DNA of 64,000 nt from Pseudohongiella sp. (lineage in GTDB: Bacteria > Pseudomonadota > Gammaproteobacteria > Pseudomonadales > Pseudohongiellaceae). The stretch covers positions 62,001 through 126,000 of the forward strand of contig JAUSCD010000030.1 in NCBI GenBank assembly GCA_030651695.1. The letters run 5' to 3'. How positions within the stretch are numbered: the stretch's first letter is position 1; the number at the start of each line of letters is the position of its first letter. The position numbers and the translations under genes are program-made. Below the pieces are notes generated by a model that was given only the letters and a program-made list of their open reading frames with translations, made no database searches and was not told the origin of the DNA. Positions 17,249-25,369 of this stretch are shown in pieces.

Positions 17249-19273
17249 TCAGTTCGGCAAAGCCACCGCCGTCAATGTACGCCCGGTCTGCAGCATCACA
17301 TACTGCTTACCCTTATGCACATAACTCGACATCCCGAACCCACTGTCAGCCGGCACCTCAACACGACCAATCTCACGACCAGTCATCTTGTCCACCGCAA
17401 TCAGATAAGGCGTCTCATCACTGCCAGTGGCCGCATACAACAGCATATTCGCCGTCACCGTCATCGGAGCCAACGCACCGGTGCCGGTCTGGCCAATATC
17501 AACACCAGCCAGCGCAGGGTGATTACGGATACGGTCAGGCGTGTCACCCACAGGAATCATCCACAGATGCTCACCGGTGTTCATATCGATCGCCGTGATG
17601 CGGCTATAGGGCGGCTTGTACAGAGGCAGGCCCTGTGGTCCACGAACCGGCATTGCGCGCAGTGAGGCATAAGCAGAGAACGTCACGCCCGTGGGCAGCT
17701 CGATCATGGAATCACGTTCCTGAGACGGCGTGATCATGCGCGAAGAACATGCAGAACGTGAAGTCACATACAGGATGCCGTTCACCGGATCAGCAACTGC
17801 CGGACCGGGGATGTTGGCACCACCGCCATCACCCGGACACCACAATGCCGCCACTTTTCCGAGATCATTGTCACGGTGCAGAGGCGGATTGAACAGTGGG
17901 CCGATTTCATAGTCTGCAATCGCTTCAATCGCTTGTGCACGCAAAGCGGGTGTGAAATCGATCAGATCATCATGAGTCAGACCCTGCATATCAAACGGTG
18001 CAGGTTTGGTCGGGAAGGGCTGGGTTGCAGCCAGTTTTTCGCCCGGAATGCGTGACTGCGGTACCGGTCGGTCTTCAAACGGCCACAGGGGCTCGCCTGT
18101 CAGACGGTTAAATGCATACACAAAGGCTTGTTTTGTTGCCTGTGCCACCGCCGGAACTTTCTGGCCATTGATGGTCACATCCAGCAGCACCGGGGCAGTG
18201 GGTGTGTCGTAGTTCCAGACGTCGTGGCGTACCAGTTGGTAGTGCCAGATGCGCTCGCCTGTGCTGGCGTTCATCGCAATAATGCTGGTACCAAACAGGT
18301 TGTCGCCCGGCGTGTGACCGCCGTAGTAGTCAATCGTGGGCGGGTTAGTAACTGCATACACAATATTGTTTTCAACATCGGCAGACAGCGGAGCCCACGG
18401 TGATACTTCACCAGTCAGCTCACGTGGGTTTGGAATGCCTTCCCAGGTTTCGATGCCGAACTCACCAGCCTCAGGGATGACGTTGAATTTCCATTTGAAC
18501 TCGCCGGTTTTGCCATCGAACGCCAGGATGTCACCGGGGATGTTTTCAATACGGGTCTGGTTATAACCCTGTTCAGCAGAGTTGCCCACCACGACAGTGC
18601 CATTGACGAAAATGGGCGGCGATGACGCAGTGATATAACCTTCTTCCAGCGGAATACCGTAATACGGGTCAAAATCGTAACCCATGTATTCAGCGATGAT
18701 TCGCTGCATGTCGACCACGCCGGTTTCAGGGAAACCCGGAAGTCCGACTGGCCCGCCAAAACCCTCCAGCGGTGCGCCGGTATCTGCATCCAGAGCTGTC
18801 AGAAAAAACGCCGGACTGATGATGTAAATTACACCTTTGCCGTCAATTTCACCGTAGGCCACACCTTTGCCGTAGTCCTTGCGCATGGAGTATTCGTAGC
18901 GGAATGTGTGGGGCTCGCGGTAGGACCAGATGGTTTCACCGGTTTCCGGATCAATCGCAATCACATGGCGGCGATCACCGGCTACTGTGTAAAGTTTGCC
19001 ATTGACATAACTGGGCGTGGAACGGCCGCTGCTGGAGTTAAAGCTTGCGCCATCCCAGACCCAGGCAGTTGTCAGCTGTGTAAAATTGTTGGCGTTGATT
19101 TGAGTAGCGGGGGTGTAGCGGGTATGCGCGTGATCTCCGCCCAGTGTGACCCATTCAACAGTTTCCTGTTGCGCATGGCCTTGGGTGCTGAGGCCAATAC
19201 CGACAGCCAGCAGCGCTGCCAGTCGACGGGTGCGAGCTGACATGCCGGCGCCGGCATTTTGTTTTATTTTCAT
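17249..19273 (-). CDS. Secreted PQQ-type quinoprotein dehydrogenase
   Basis: A 674-residue periplasmic beta-propeller enzyme of the PQQ alcohol/glucose dehydrogenase superfamily, which oxidises alcohols or sugars and passes electrons to a cytochrome or quinone. A signal peptide ends near GHAQQE. Repeated propeller W-motifs are visible (ALDADTGAPLEGFG, AMNASTGERIWHYQ, AFNRLTGEPLWPFEDR, AIDMNTGEHLWMIP). ATG at 19273 is preceded by AGGAG. The pair of adjacent cysteines typical of many PQQ alcohol dehydrogenases is not seen, so the substrate class is open. No PQQ biosynthesis genes are in the window. A dihaem cytochrome gene lies downstream. Confidence 0.88.
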   Translation of the reverse strand: MKIKQNAGAGMSARTRRLAALLAVGIGLSTQGHAQQETVEWVTLGGDHAHTRYTPATQINANNFTQLTTAWVWDGASFNSSSGRSTPSYVNGKLYTVAGDRRHVIAIDPETGETIWSYREPHTFRYEYSMRKDYGKGVAYGEIDGKGVIYIISPAFFLTALDADTGAPLEGFGGPVGLPGFPETGVVDMQRIIAEYMGYDFDPYYGIPLEEGYITASSPPIFVNGTVVVGNSAEQGYNQTRIENIPGDILAFDGKTGEFKWKFNVIPEAGEFGIETWEGIPNPRELTGEVSPWAPLSADVENNIVYAVTNPPTIDYYGGHTPGDNLFGTSIIAMNASTGERIWHYQLVRHDVWNYDTPTAPVLLDVTINGQKVPAVAQATKQAFVYAFNRLTGEPLWPFEDRPVPQSRIPGEKLAATQPFPTKPAPFDMQGLTHDDLIDFTPALRAQAIEAIADYEIGPLFNPPLHRDNDLGKVAALWCPGDGGGANIPGPAVADPVNGILYVTSRSACSSRMITPSQERDSMIELPTGVTFSAYASLRAMPVRGPQGLPLYKPPYSRITAIDMNTGEHLWMIPVGDTPDRIRNHPALAGVDIGQTGTGALAPMTVTANMLLYAATGSDETPYLIAVDKMTGREIGRVEVPADSGFGMSSYVHKGKQYVMLQTGRTLTAVALPN

Positions 19274-19502
19274 TATTGTGGCTCCTGATTTTTTTGATTA
19301 GCCGGGGCCTGACTACCGTGCTGGAGCCATTCCCTGAGCCGCAGATTATGCCTGATCGCAGCAGGCTGCAAGTCTGAATTGTTACAGTCTGTGCTGATTT
19401 GGAATGACTGATGACAATCTCTGCTTTTGGCTGAGAAACACAGTGGCAGGGGCGTCTCACCAAGTGGGGAAGAGAATTTTTACTGAATTCGTTCATGTTT
19501 GA

Positions 19503-19530
19503 TTGGAAGTGCCCGGGATTTTTGTATACT
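19503..19530 (+). promoter_or_regulatory. Candidate sigma-70 promoter for the monooxygenase gene
   Basis: The 318-bp divergent gap 19274-19591 carries no gene. Near its right end TTGGAA (19503-19508) and TATACT (19525-19530) are spaced 16 bp apart. The -10 box matches 5 of 6 positions and the -35 box 4 of 6. It would give a leader of about 55 nt before the GTG at 19592. The rest of the gap shows no clear signal; the promoter of the dehydrogenase gene must lie there but I could not place it. Confidence 0.42.
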
Positions 19531-19591
19531 CGCTGACAATTTCGGATTTCCGGTCCGGTAGCGCACATTTCAGGCAGAAGGAAGATCACAC

Positions 19592-21055
19592 GTGTCAGCA
19601 AAGATTCACCCCGTCATGGATGTCATTATTATCGGGGCCGGTTTATCCGGCATCGGCGCCGCTGTGCATTTACAGCAGAATTGCCCGGGCAAGTCATACC
19701 TGATTCTCGAGGCGCGAAGCGCTTTGGGCGGCACCTGGGATCTGTTCCGTTACCCAGGCATCCGTTCCGACAGCGACATGCATACTCTGGGTTATCGTTT
19801 TAAACCCTGGAAAGCAGCCAAGGCAATTGCCGATGGTCCATCTATTCTTTCCTACGTTCAGGAAACTGCAGATGAACATGGGATCACCCCGCATATCCGG
19901 TTCGGGCATCAGCTGATCGCTGCAGACTGGTCCGATAGCGAGTCACGCTGGGCACTGACTGTTGGTACAGAAAGCGGTGAACAGATTTTCCATTGCACCA
20001 TGCTGCTGATGTGTTCGGGTTACTACAATTATGGCGATGCTTATACCCCTGAGTTTGACGGCCGCGACACTTTCAAAGGGCCAGTGATTCACCCTCAGCA
20101 CTGGCCTCAGAATCTGGATTATCACAATAAAAAGGTAGTAATCATTGGCTCGGGTGCTACTGCCATGACACTGGCACCATCAATGGCAGAAGAAGCCGCT
20201 CATGTCACCGTTCTGCAGCGTTCTCCGACCTATGTGGTGTCGCGGCCGGATCGTGATGTGATTGCCAATACCCTGCGCAAATTTTTACCGGAATCCTGGG
20301 CATACGCTATTACCCGCTGGAAAAATGTCAGGCTGAGTCAGTACGTGTACAAACGTTCACGCACGCGCCCGGAAAAACTCAAGAAGATGCTGCTGGACAT
20401 GGTGCGTAAAGAGCTGGGTCCGGACTATGACGTGGAAAAACATTTCACCCCGCACTACAACCCGTGGGATCAACGTCTGTGTCTGGTGCCCAATGCCGAT
20501 CTGTTCAAGTCGATCAAATCCGGCAAAACTGAAATGGTGACCGATCACATTGAGCGCTTTACCGATAAGGGAATATTACTTAAAAGCGGCCAGGAGCTTG
20601 AGGCCGATATTATTGTCACTGCCACCGGTCTGACACTGGAGGTACTCGGTGGTGCGCGCTTCAGTAAAAACGCAGAGCCGCTGGAGTTTGCTGATACCTG
20701 GGCTTACAAAGGACTGATGTTTTCCGGCGTGCCTAATATGGTTTTCACTTTTGGTTACATCAATGCCTCATGGACTTTGCGGGCTGATTTGATCGCGGAA
20801 TTTTTCTGTCGCCTGATTAATGAGATGGACAGGACTGGCAGTAAAAGCTGCACGCCTGTGCTGCGCGACAGCGACAACGGTATGCCACCACGTCCGTTTA
20901 TAGATGATTTCTCTGCAGGTTATATGCAGCGTATGATGCACCGGTTCCCGAAACAGGGTGACCGTGCACCGTGGCTCAATCCACAGAATTATGCCGGCGA
21001 TCGCAAGTTGCTGCGTCGGGATTCTCTGGATGATGGTGTGTTGCAGTTTCGTTAA
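19592..21055 (+). CDS. Flavin-containing / Baeyer-Villiger-type monooxygenase
   Basis: A 487-residue FAD- and NADPH-dependent monooxygenase. It has the FAD site GAGLSG (15-20), a second dinucleotide site IIGSGATAMTLAP, and FKGPVIHPQHWP between them, which fits the Baeyer-Villiger fingerprint FXGXXXHXXXW. The sequence resembles EthA-type enzymes that insert oxygen into ketones or oxidise sulphur or nitrogen. GTG at 19592 has GAAGGAAG upstream. ATG at 19616 is an alternative but lacks a site. It converges on the Kdo kinase gene with interleaved stops. Confidence 0.9.
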   Translation: MSAKIHPVMDVIIIGAGLSGIGAAVHLQQNCPGKSYLILEARSALGGTWDLFRYPGIRSDSDMHTLGYRFKPWKAAKAIADGPSILSYVQETADEHGITPHIRFGHQLIAADWSDSESRWALTVGTESGEQIFHCTMLLMCSGYYNYGDAYTPEFDGRDTFKGPVIHPQHWPQNLDYHNKKVVIIGSGATAMTLAPSMAEEAAHVTVLQRSPTYVVSRPDRDVIANTLRKFLPESWAYAITRWKNVRLSQYVYKRSRTRPEKLKKMLLDMVRKELGPDYDVEKHFTPHYNPWDQRLCLVPNADLFKSIKSGKTEMVTDHIERFTDKGILLKSGQELEADIIVTATGLTLEVLGGARFSKNAEPLEFADTWAYKGLMFSGVPNMVFTFGYINASWTLRADLIAEFFCRLINEMDRTGSKSCTPVLRDSDNGMPPRPFIDDFSAGYMQRMMHRFPKQGDRAPWLNPQNYAGDRKLLRRDSLDDGVLQFR

Positions 21056-21846
21056 GGCGTTGCGTCTGCCGTAGAGGTGGCGCGTACGGGCAAGTTGCGC
21101 GCACCCTGATAACCGCGCTCCAACGCTTGCCAATGTCTGTTTTCAAAATGGAATCCGTCGATGCGTTTTTTCCATTTGTTGAGCGAGCGTCTCAGGCGTG
21201 TGAGGTTGGCCATGCACCAGGTATGATCGCGCTGGTTGTGCATGACACTTTTATCGAAGTCGATCAGGAAAACCTGGCCATTGGGGTTAAGCAGAATATT
21301 GCAGGCATTCAGATCAGCATGCTCGATAGCCTGCTGATGGAATCGACGAATCACAAGGCCAATGGATTCCCAGGTTTTTTCAGGCAGACTCTCATGACAA
21401 AGCGTTTCTGCCAGCGTGCGGGAATTGGGAATACGCTCTGCGATCATCTCACCTTGATATGACAACAGGGAACTGCGCACACATCGCACTGCGATCGGGC
21501 GGGGAACCGGCAGACCCAGTTCCCGCATTGAAGCCAGCAGCTGAAATTCGCGCCACATTCGCGTGCGGTTCAGGCCACAGAATATGTATGAGCTTTTCAC
21601 AAAGCGGCCGATCAGTCCGCCACGGTGGTAACGTTTTAACACCAACTCGCGTTGTTCATGCTCAAAAAACAGTACGGTGCCCCGACCTTGTGAATCGCTG
21701 TGACCATCAGACGTTTTTGTTGCCTCATCAGAGCTGGCGGGGCATTGGAACTGTGCTTGATTAAACAGGGAATCGGAGAAATTGCTCAAGACGCTCTCGT
21801 TATAGAGAACAAAAGAATTCTTGTGGCGGTACTGAGTGGTTCGCAT
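21052..21846 (-). CDS. kdkA: 3-deoxy-D-manno-octulosonic acid (Kdo) kinase
   Basis: A 264-residue LPS kinase that phosphorylates the Kdo residue of the inner core. KdkA marks include the glycine-rich start near GRGTVLFF, VLKRYHRGGLIGRFVKSSY (~69-87), LPVPRPIA, catalytic HADLNACNILL (H176, D178) and FLIDFDKS (193-200). The length is about 25 residues above typical because of an extra N-terminal stretch. It shares four bases with the convergent monooxygenase gene: one TTAA (21052-21055) supplies both stop codons. A WaaP-type heptose kinase is also encoded in this window. Confidence 0.9.
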   Translation of the reverse strand: MRTTQYRHKNSFVLYNESVLSNFSDSLFNQAQFQCPASSDEATKTSDGHSDSQGRGTVLFFEHEQRELVLKRYHRGGLIGRFVKSSYIFCGLNRTRMWREFQLLASMRELGLPVPRPIAVRCVRSSLLSYQGEMIAERIPNSRTLAETLCHESLPEKTWESIGLVIRRFHQQAIEHADLNACNILLNPNGQVFLIDFDKSVMHNQRDHTWCMANLTRLRRSLNKWKKRIDGFHFENRHWQALERGYQGARNLPVRATSTADATP

Positions 21847-22088
21847 TACTTCACTTTATCTGCTGATGTTGTCACTGACATGACACCAGGCTCCTGGGTT
21901 GGTAGTTATCGTTTATGTTTGTTGTTTTTCCGACTTACCCAGAAATTACGTGCTTCTTGGGACAAGTCCTGATCAGACTAAATTCCCTTTAGCGTTATTG
22001 TTATGACATCAGTTTTCTTCAACTTATGTCCAAGATTACCTCGCCTTTTTCCGATAAGATAGCGCTTTTTTACATAAAGTAGATTGAA

Positions 22089-22997
22089 GTGGATCAATAC
22101 AAAGTACCTGAACCGCGCTGGAGCGACGGACTGCAAGGACGTTTCCTGCGTCTGGCCGCCAGCGGTCTGATTCCCGCCAGCTGGTTCCAGCCAGAGTTGC
22201 CGGCTGTTGAGCAGCGGGCGGCCCGAACCGGCCACTTGCAGCTGGAAATTGTCAGCCACTGCTGGAAATACGCGCATATGCTGGTTTACCAGCTTAGCTC
22301 GCTGGTGTTGAACCCGCCGCTGACCTGCACTGTCACCGTGACAGTCTATTATGGCGAGGAAGACGCCCCTACCGTGGCTTTGCTGGCGCATTTTGCAGCA
22401 ATAGAGGTGCCCAATGTGGTCTGGAACTGGCAGTGTCTGCCGCGCCAGGCGCTGTTTCGCCGGGCCATCGGGCGTAATCTGGCGGCGCGACAAAGCAAAG
22501 CTGACTGGGTCTGGTTTACCGACTGCGATCTTTTATTCCGTGCAGGGTGTCTGGACGGTCTGGCAGCTGCGTTGCAGGGGAGGCGTGATGTGCTGGTATT
22601 TCCGGCACGTGAATATTGCACCGGGCTACTGCCCCACGACGCCCCGATTCTTCAGCCAGACTTGAGCAACCTGGCCGTACTGGACGTGGACGACGCATTG
22701 TTTTCCGTGTTTCCGCGAGACCGTGCCACTGGTCCTTTGCAGATTACCCATGGCGATGTCGCCAGAGCGGTGGGTTATTGCGAAAGTCTGCCCTATTACC
22801 AGCGCCCCTCAAATACCTGGTGCAAAGCTTACGAAGACCGCGCGTTCCGCTGGTTGTTGCGTTCGCAAGGTGCGCCGCTGGATGTGCCGGGTGTTTACCG
22901 CATCAGGCATGTCGCCAAAGGTCGTTATACCGGCAGTAAACTCAATACGGGCCTGCGCAGCAATCTGCGCAGGCTGGTAGCAAGATTTAAAGGTTGA
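22089..22997 (+). CDS. GT-A-like glycosyltransferase candidate
   Basis: A 302-residue soluble protein starting at GTG. A central WVWFTDCDLLFRAGCLDGL segment looks like the DXD metal and nucleotide-sugar site of GT-A (GT2-like) glycosyltransferases. The preceding region (LEIVSHCWKYAHMLVYQL, TVTVYYGEED) fits the usual first Rossmann strands. It neighbours kdkA in a divergent arrangement, so a role in surface glycan assembly is plausible. The acceptor and donor are unknown. A strong hairpin follows at 23028-23056. The 242-bp gap upstream (21847-22088) holds no gene. Confidence 0.62.
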   Translation: MDQYKVPEPRWSDGLQGRFLRLAASGLIPASWFQPELPAVEQRAARTGHLQLEIVSHCWKYAHMLVYQLSSLVLNPPLTCTVTVTVYYGEEDAPTVALLAHFAAIEVPNVVWNWQCLPRQALFRRAIGRNLAARQSKADWVWFTDCDLLFRAGCLDGLAAALQGRRDVLVFPAREYCTGLLPHDAPILQPDLSNLAVLDVDDALFSVFPRDRATGPLQITHGDVARAVGYCESLPYYQRPSNTWCKAYEDRAFRWLLRSQGAPLDVPGVYRIRHVAKGRYTGSKLNTGLRSNLRRLVARFKG

Positions 22998-23027
22998 GGC
23001 GCTGACGGAAAGGGACTGCAGGGACCC

Positions 23028-23057
23028 AAATGCTCAGGGTTGCCCCCTGAGCATTTT
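23028..23057. terminator. Bidirectional hairpin terminator
   Basis: AAATGCTCAGGG (23028-23039) and CCCTGAGCATTT (23045-23056) form a perfect 12-bp stem with a 5-nt loop. On the plus strand it continues into TTTT. It lies between the convergent glycosyltransferase-like gene and hydrolase gene, and it includes the last codons and stop of the hydrolase. Confidence 0.75.
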
Positions 23058-24386
23058 CAGGCCTACTGCACTACCCTGCGAAAAACCCTTCCAATAGGTG
23101 TGATGCGGATTGGGGACACCCTCGTGATTCAACGAGTACACCGCCTGCGCGCCATCCTCAACAACTTCCAGGTATTCGCGCTGTTCACTCTTACCTTTCA
23201 GGTGCAGATCCAGAAACGCGGTTACAAAATGCTGCAGGATGTTGTTGGTCAGCAGCGTGTCCCAGACGCCATCAGTGTAGTGCCCGGCTCCGGTCTGGTC
23301 CTCGCGGCCGTAAAACTCCACAGGCATGGGGATGGGAGCGGCGGAGCTGTGACCGCCGTTTTTAAATACCAGCATGTAGCGATCGCTGTTCACGGCCTGA
23401 TCAAAAATTGCTTTGATGCCATTTTCGTAACCGGAAGTGGTGTCAGCGTCACCGGCTACAAAAAGTGTGGGCACGGTAAGCCCTGCAAGTCCTTCGGCGT
23501 CCCAGAAGCCATTATTCATACCCCATGGCGCAATCGGCACGCCGGCTTTGATGCGTGGGTCGAGGCTGCCGCGAAAATCCGGGTTGGATGCCGCCATGTC
23601 CTGCAGCAGACGATTGGGCGGGGAGCCCAGAAAACTTACCCCGGTTTCGCTATACCCGGCGCCCAGGTTATTGACCGCACCGTAGCCACCCATGGAAAAA
23701 CCAATCAGGCCGGTATTGTCAGCATTGATAACGCCATGCAGGAAATGTGTGCGGTCGGCGTTTGTATCGGCCATGGCGGAGATCACAAATCGTTGATCAG
23801 GTGCACGGTTGTACAAGGTGCTGGTAATTACTTTCTGGTCATCGTAAATGCTGTCAGTGTGATCAATAGACACAACAACATAACCCTTGCTGGCCAGATT
23901 CTCACCCAGATGGCTCATCAGCATGCGATTGCCGGGGTAACCGTGCGACAACACGATCAGGGGAAACGCGCCTGCGGACTTCAATACATCAGCGTCGCGC
24001 ACGGCGCTGCCGTGCAGCGTTGCTGACAGCGAGGTATTGCGCGTAAGTGTCTGATAACTGCCACCAGCCTGTTGCCCGCTGGCAAGTTGCGCCGGATACC
24101 AGACTTCCACTGTCAGCTCACGATCATAGACAGGGGTCGGTTGTCCGGCGCGCAGGTTGATGATGTCAGGTCGCCCCGGGTCTACCAGATGCAAAGTGCG
24201 CACTCCGATATTGTATTGACCGTGCCGGGCGAGCTCTGGCGCGCCAGGCCTTACCAGATCGATTCTGTTGACAAGGGCCGGCGCGGAAGAGGTCTGAGCA
24301 TCTGTAGGGGTACTGTTCATCAATGAACCGCTTGTTATTATCAGCAGGGCAAACAAAACTCGTTTTCTTATCATGATTGAGTCCAT
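23034..24386 (-). CDS. Secreted alpha/beta hydrolase
   Basis: A hydrolase of about 450 residues with an N-terminal signal peptide (RKRVLFALLIITSGSL). The core resembles dienelactone hydrolase or platelet-activating-factor acetylhydrolase types. LIVLSHGYPGNRML is the oxyanion region, GFSMGGYGAV the nucleophile elbow (GXSXG), VAGDAD the probable acid and NGGHSS the catalytic histidine. ATG at 24386 suits the signal peptide. A GTG at 24419, only 4 bp from the phosphatase stop, is an alternative. It is last in a minus-strand run with the phosphatase and TonB receptor genes. Substrate unknown; an ester is likely. Confidence 0.8.
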   Translation of the reverse strand: MDSIMIRKRVLFALLIITSGSLMNSTPTDAQTSSAPALVNRIDLVRPGAPELARHGQYNIGVRTLHLVDPGRPDIINLRAGQPTPVYDRELTVEVWYPAQLASGQQAGGSYQTLTRNTSLSATLHGSAVRDADVLKSAGAFPLIVLSHGYPGNRMLMSHLGENLASKGYVVVSIDHTDSIYDDQKVITSTLYNRAPDQRFVISAMADTNADRTHFLHGVINADNTGLIGFSMGGYGAVNNLGAGYSETGVSFLGSPPNRLLQDMAASNPDFRGSLDPRIKAGVPIAPWGMNNGFWDAEGLAGLTVPTLFVAGDADTTSGYENGIKAIFDQAVNSDRYMLVFKNGGHSSAAPIPMPVEFYGREDQTGAGHYTDGVWDTLLTNNILQHFVTAFLDLHLKGKSEQREYLEVVEDGAQAVYSLNHEGVPNPHHTYWKGFSQGSAVGLKMLRGQP

Positions 24387-24422
24387 GGGTTTGGCTACTG
24401 GTAACGGTACATCAGTCACCCG

Positions 24423-25331
24423 CTATAATTCCAGAAAATTAGCTTTTAGCTGTTCAATACGTGCGTTGTCCATACCCAGTTCATCGCGAATGTAGGCGTC
24501 GACCGAACCGTATTGTGTAGTCATCGCATCAAATGCCGATTCGATGTAGACACGGCGTGTACCCATCAGAGCAGCCAGTGCGGCGGGCGGCATATTGGCC
24601 AGAAAGGCATAGGTGCTGTCCATGTTTTCATCCAGAGCCGGTGCTGAGTTCTGATACTCAGGCAAGCCGGCGATCACTTCAGACAATACGTAGTCCTGGA
24701 TAACCGTTTCACGGTCCACCCCCAGCGCCGTCAGCAAAAGAGCGGCCGCAATGCCCGTGCGATCCTTGCCGGCAGTGCAATGAAACAGCAGCGGATCATC
24801 TGAGGACGTCAGGGTGGCAAACATGCCTGCATAGTGAGGTTTTTGCTCTTCTGCCATGCCGCGATACATCTGCGACATCAGTGCTTCAGCACCGGCAGCA
24901 TCCAGCGCCGGGTTCGCGAACTCAGCCAGAATGTTGGTGTCCTGGCCAAAATCCATGCTGTAGTTCCAGGTCATCATGGTAACGTCACCTGCGCCCCAGT
25001 TGGTCGGCTCACTTTCGCGCTCCTCAATGGCGCGGAAATCAACGACTGTTCTGATGCCCAGATTCTGAACTTTCTGGTAGTCTGCTGCTGTCATGTGATG
25101 CAGTACGCCGGAGCGGAAAAGTTTTCCCGACTTTACCGTCCGGCCGTCCATAGTCTGATACCCGCCAAGGTCACGGAAATTTCGTCCGCCTTCAAGAGGA
25201 ATCAGATGTCTTTCTATAAGTTCACGTTCGGCTTTTGTTGCTGCAAAAATTTCAGCACTGCCTGATAGTGTGATTACCAGTGTGCAGGCTGTCAAAGCGT
25301 GCAACAAAAAGCTGCCTGTATGTCTGATCAT
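24423..25331 (-). CDS. Secreted tyrosine-type phosphatase
   Basis: A protein of about 302 residues with a signal peptide (LLHALTACTLVITLSGSAEIFA) and a cysteine-phosphatase domain. The active site is HCTAGKDRTGIAAALLL, a CX5R loop. The region EGGRNFRDLGGYQTMDGR near the mature N-terminus is typical of the bacterial Y_phosphatase3 group. ATG at 25331 has GGAG 9 nt upstream; ATG at 25346 lacks one. Periplasmic placement next to a TonB receptor suggests dephosphorylation of an imported or external compound rather than protein signalling, but this is inferred. Confidence 0.85.
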   Translation of the reverse strand: MIRHTGSFLLHALTACTLVITLSGSAEIFAATKAERELIERHLIPLEGGRNFRDLGGYQTMDGRTVKSGKLFRSGVLHHMTAADYQKVQNLGIRTVVDFRAIEERESEPTNWGAGDVTMMTWNYSMDFGQDTNILAEFANPALDAAGAEALMSQMYRGMAEEQKPHYAGMFATLTSSDDPLLFHCTAGKDRTGIAAALLLTALGVDRETVIQDYVLSEVIAGLPEYQNSAPALDENMDSTYAFLANMPPAALAALMGTRRVYIESAFDAMTTQYGSVDAYIRDELGMDNARIEQLKANFLEL

Positions 25332-25369
25332 GATATGTAGCTCCATAAATAATTCGGCAAAGATTTGCT

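Noticed and set aside
16946-17324. Several short open frames across the inverted-repeat element
   Set aside because: They lie in a GC-rich palindrome that is open in many frames, lack ribosome-binding sites and resemble no protein.
23040-24026. 328-residue plus-strand frame opposite the alpha/beta hydrolase
   Set aside because: The minus-strand frame has a signal peptide and a clear GXSXG hydrolase core. The plus-strand translation is low-complexity shadow.
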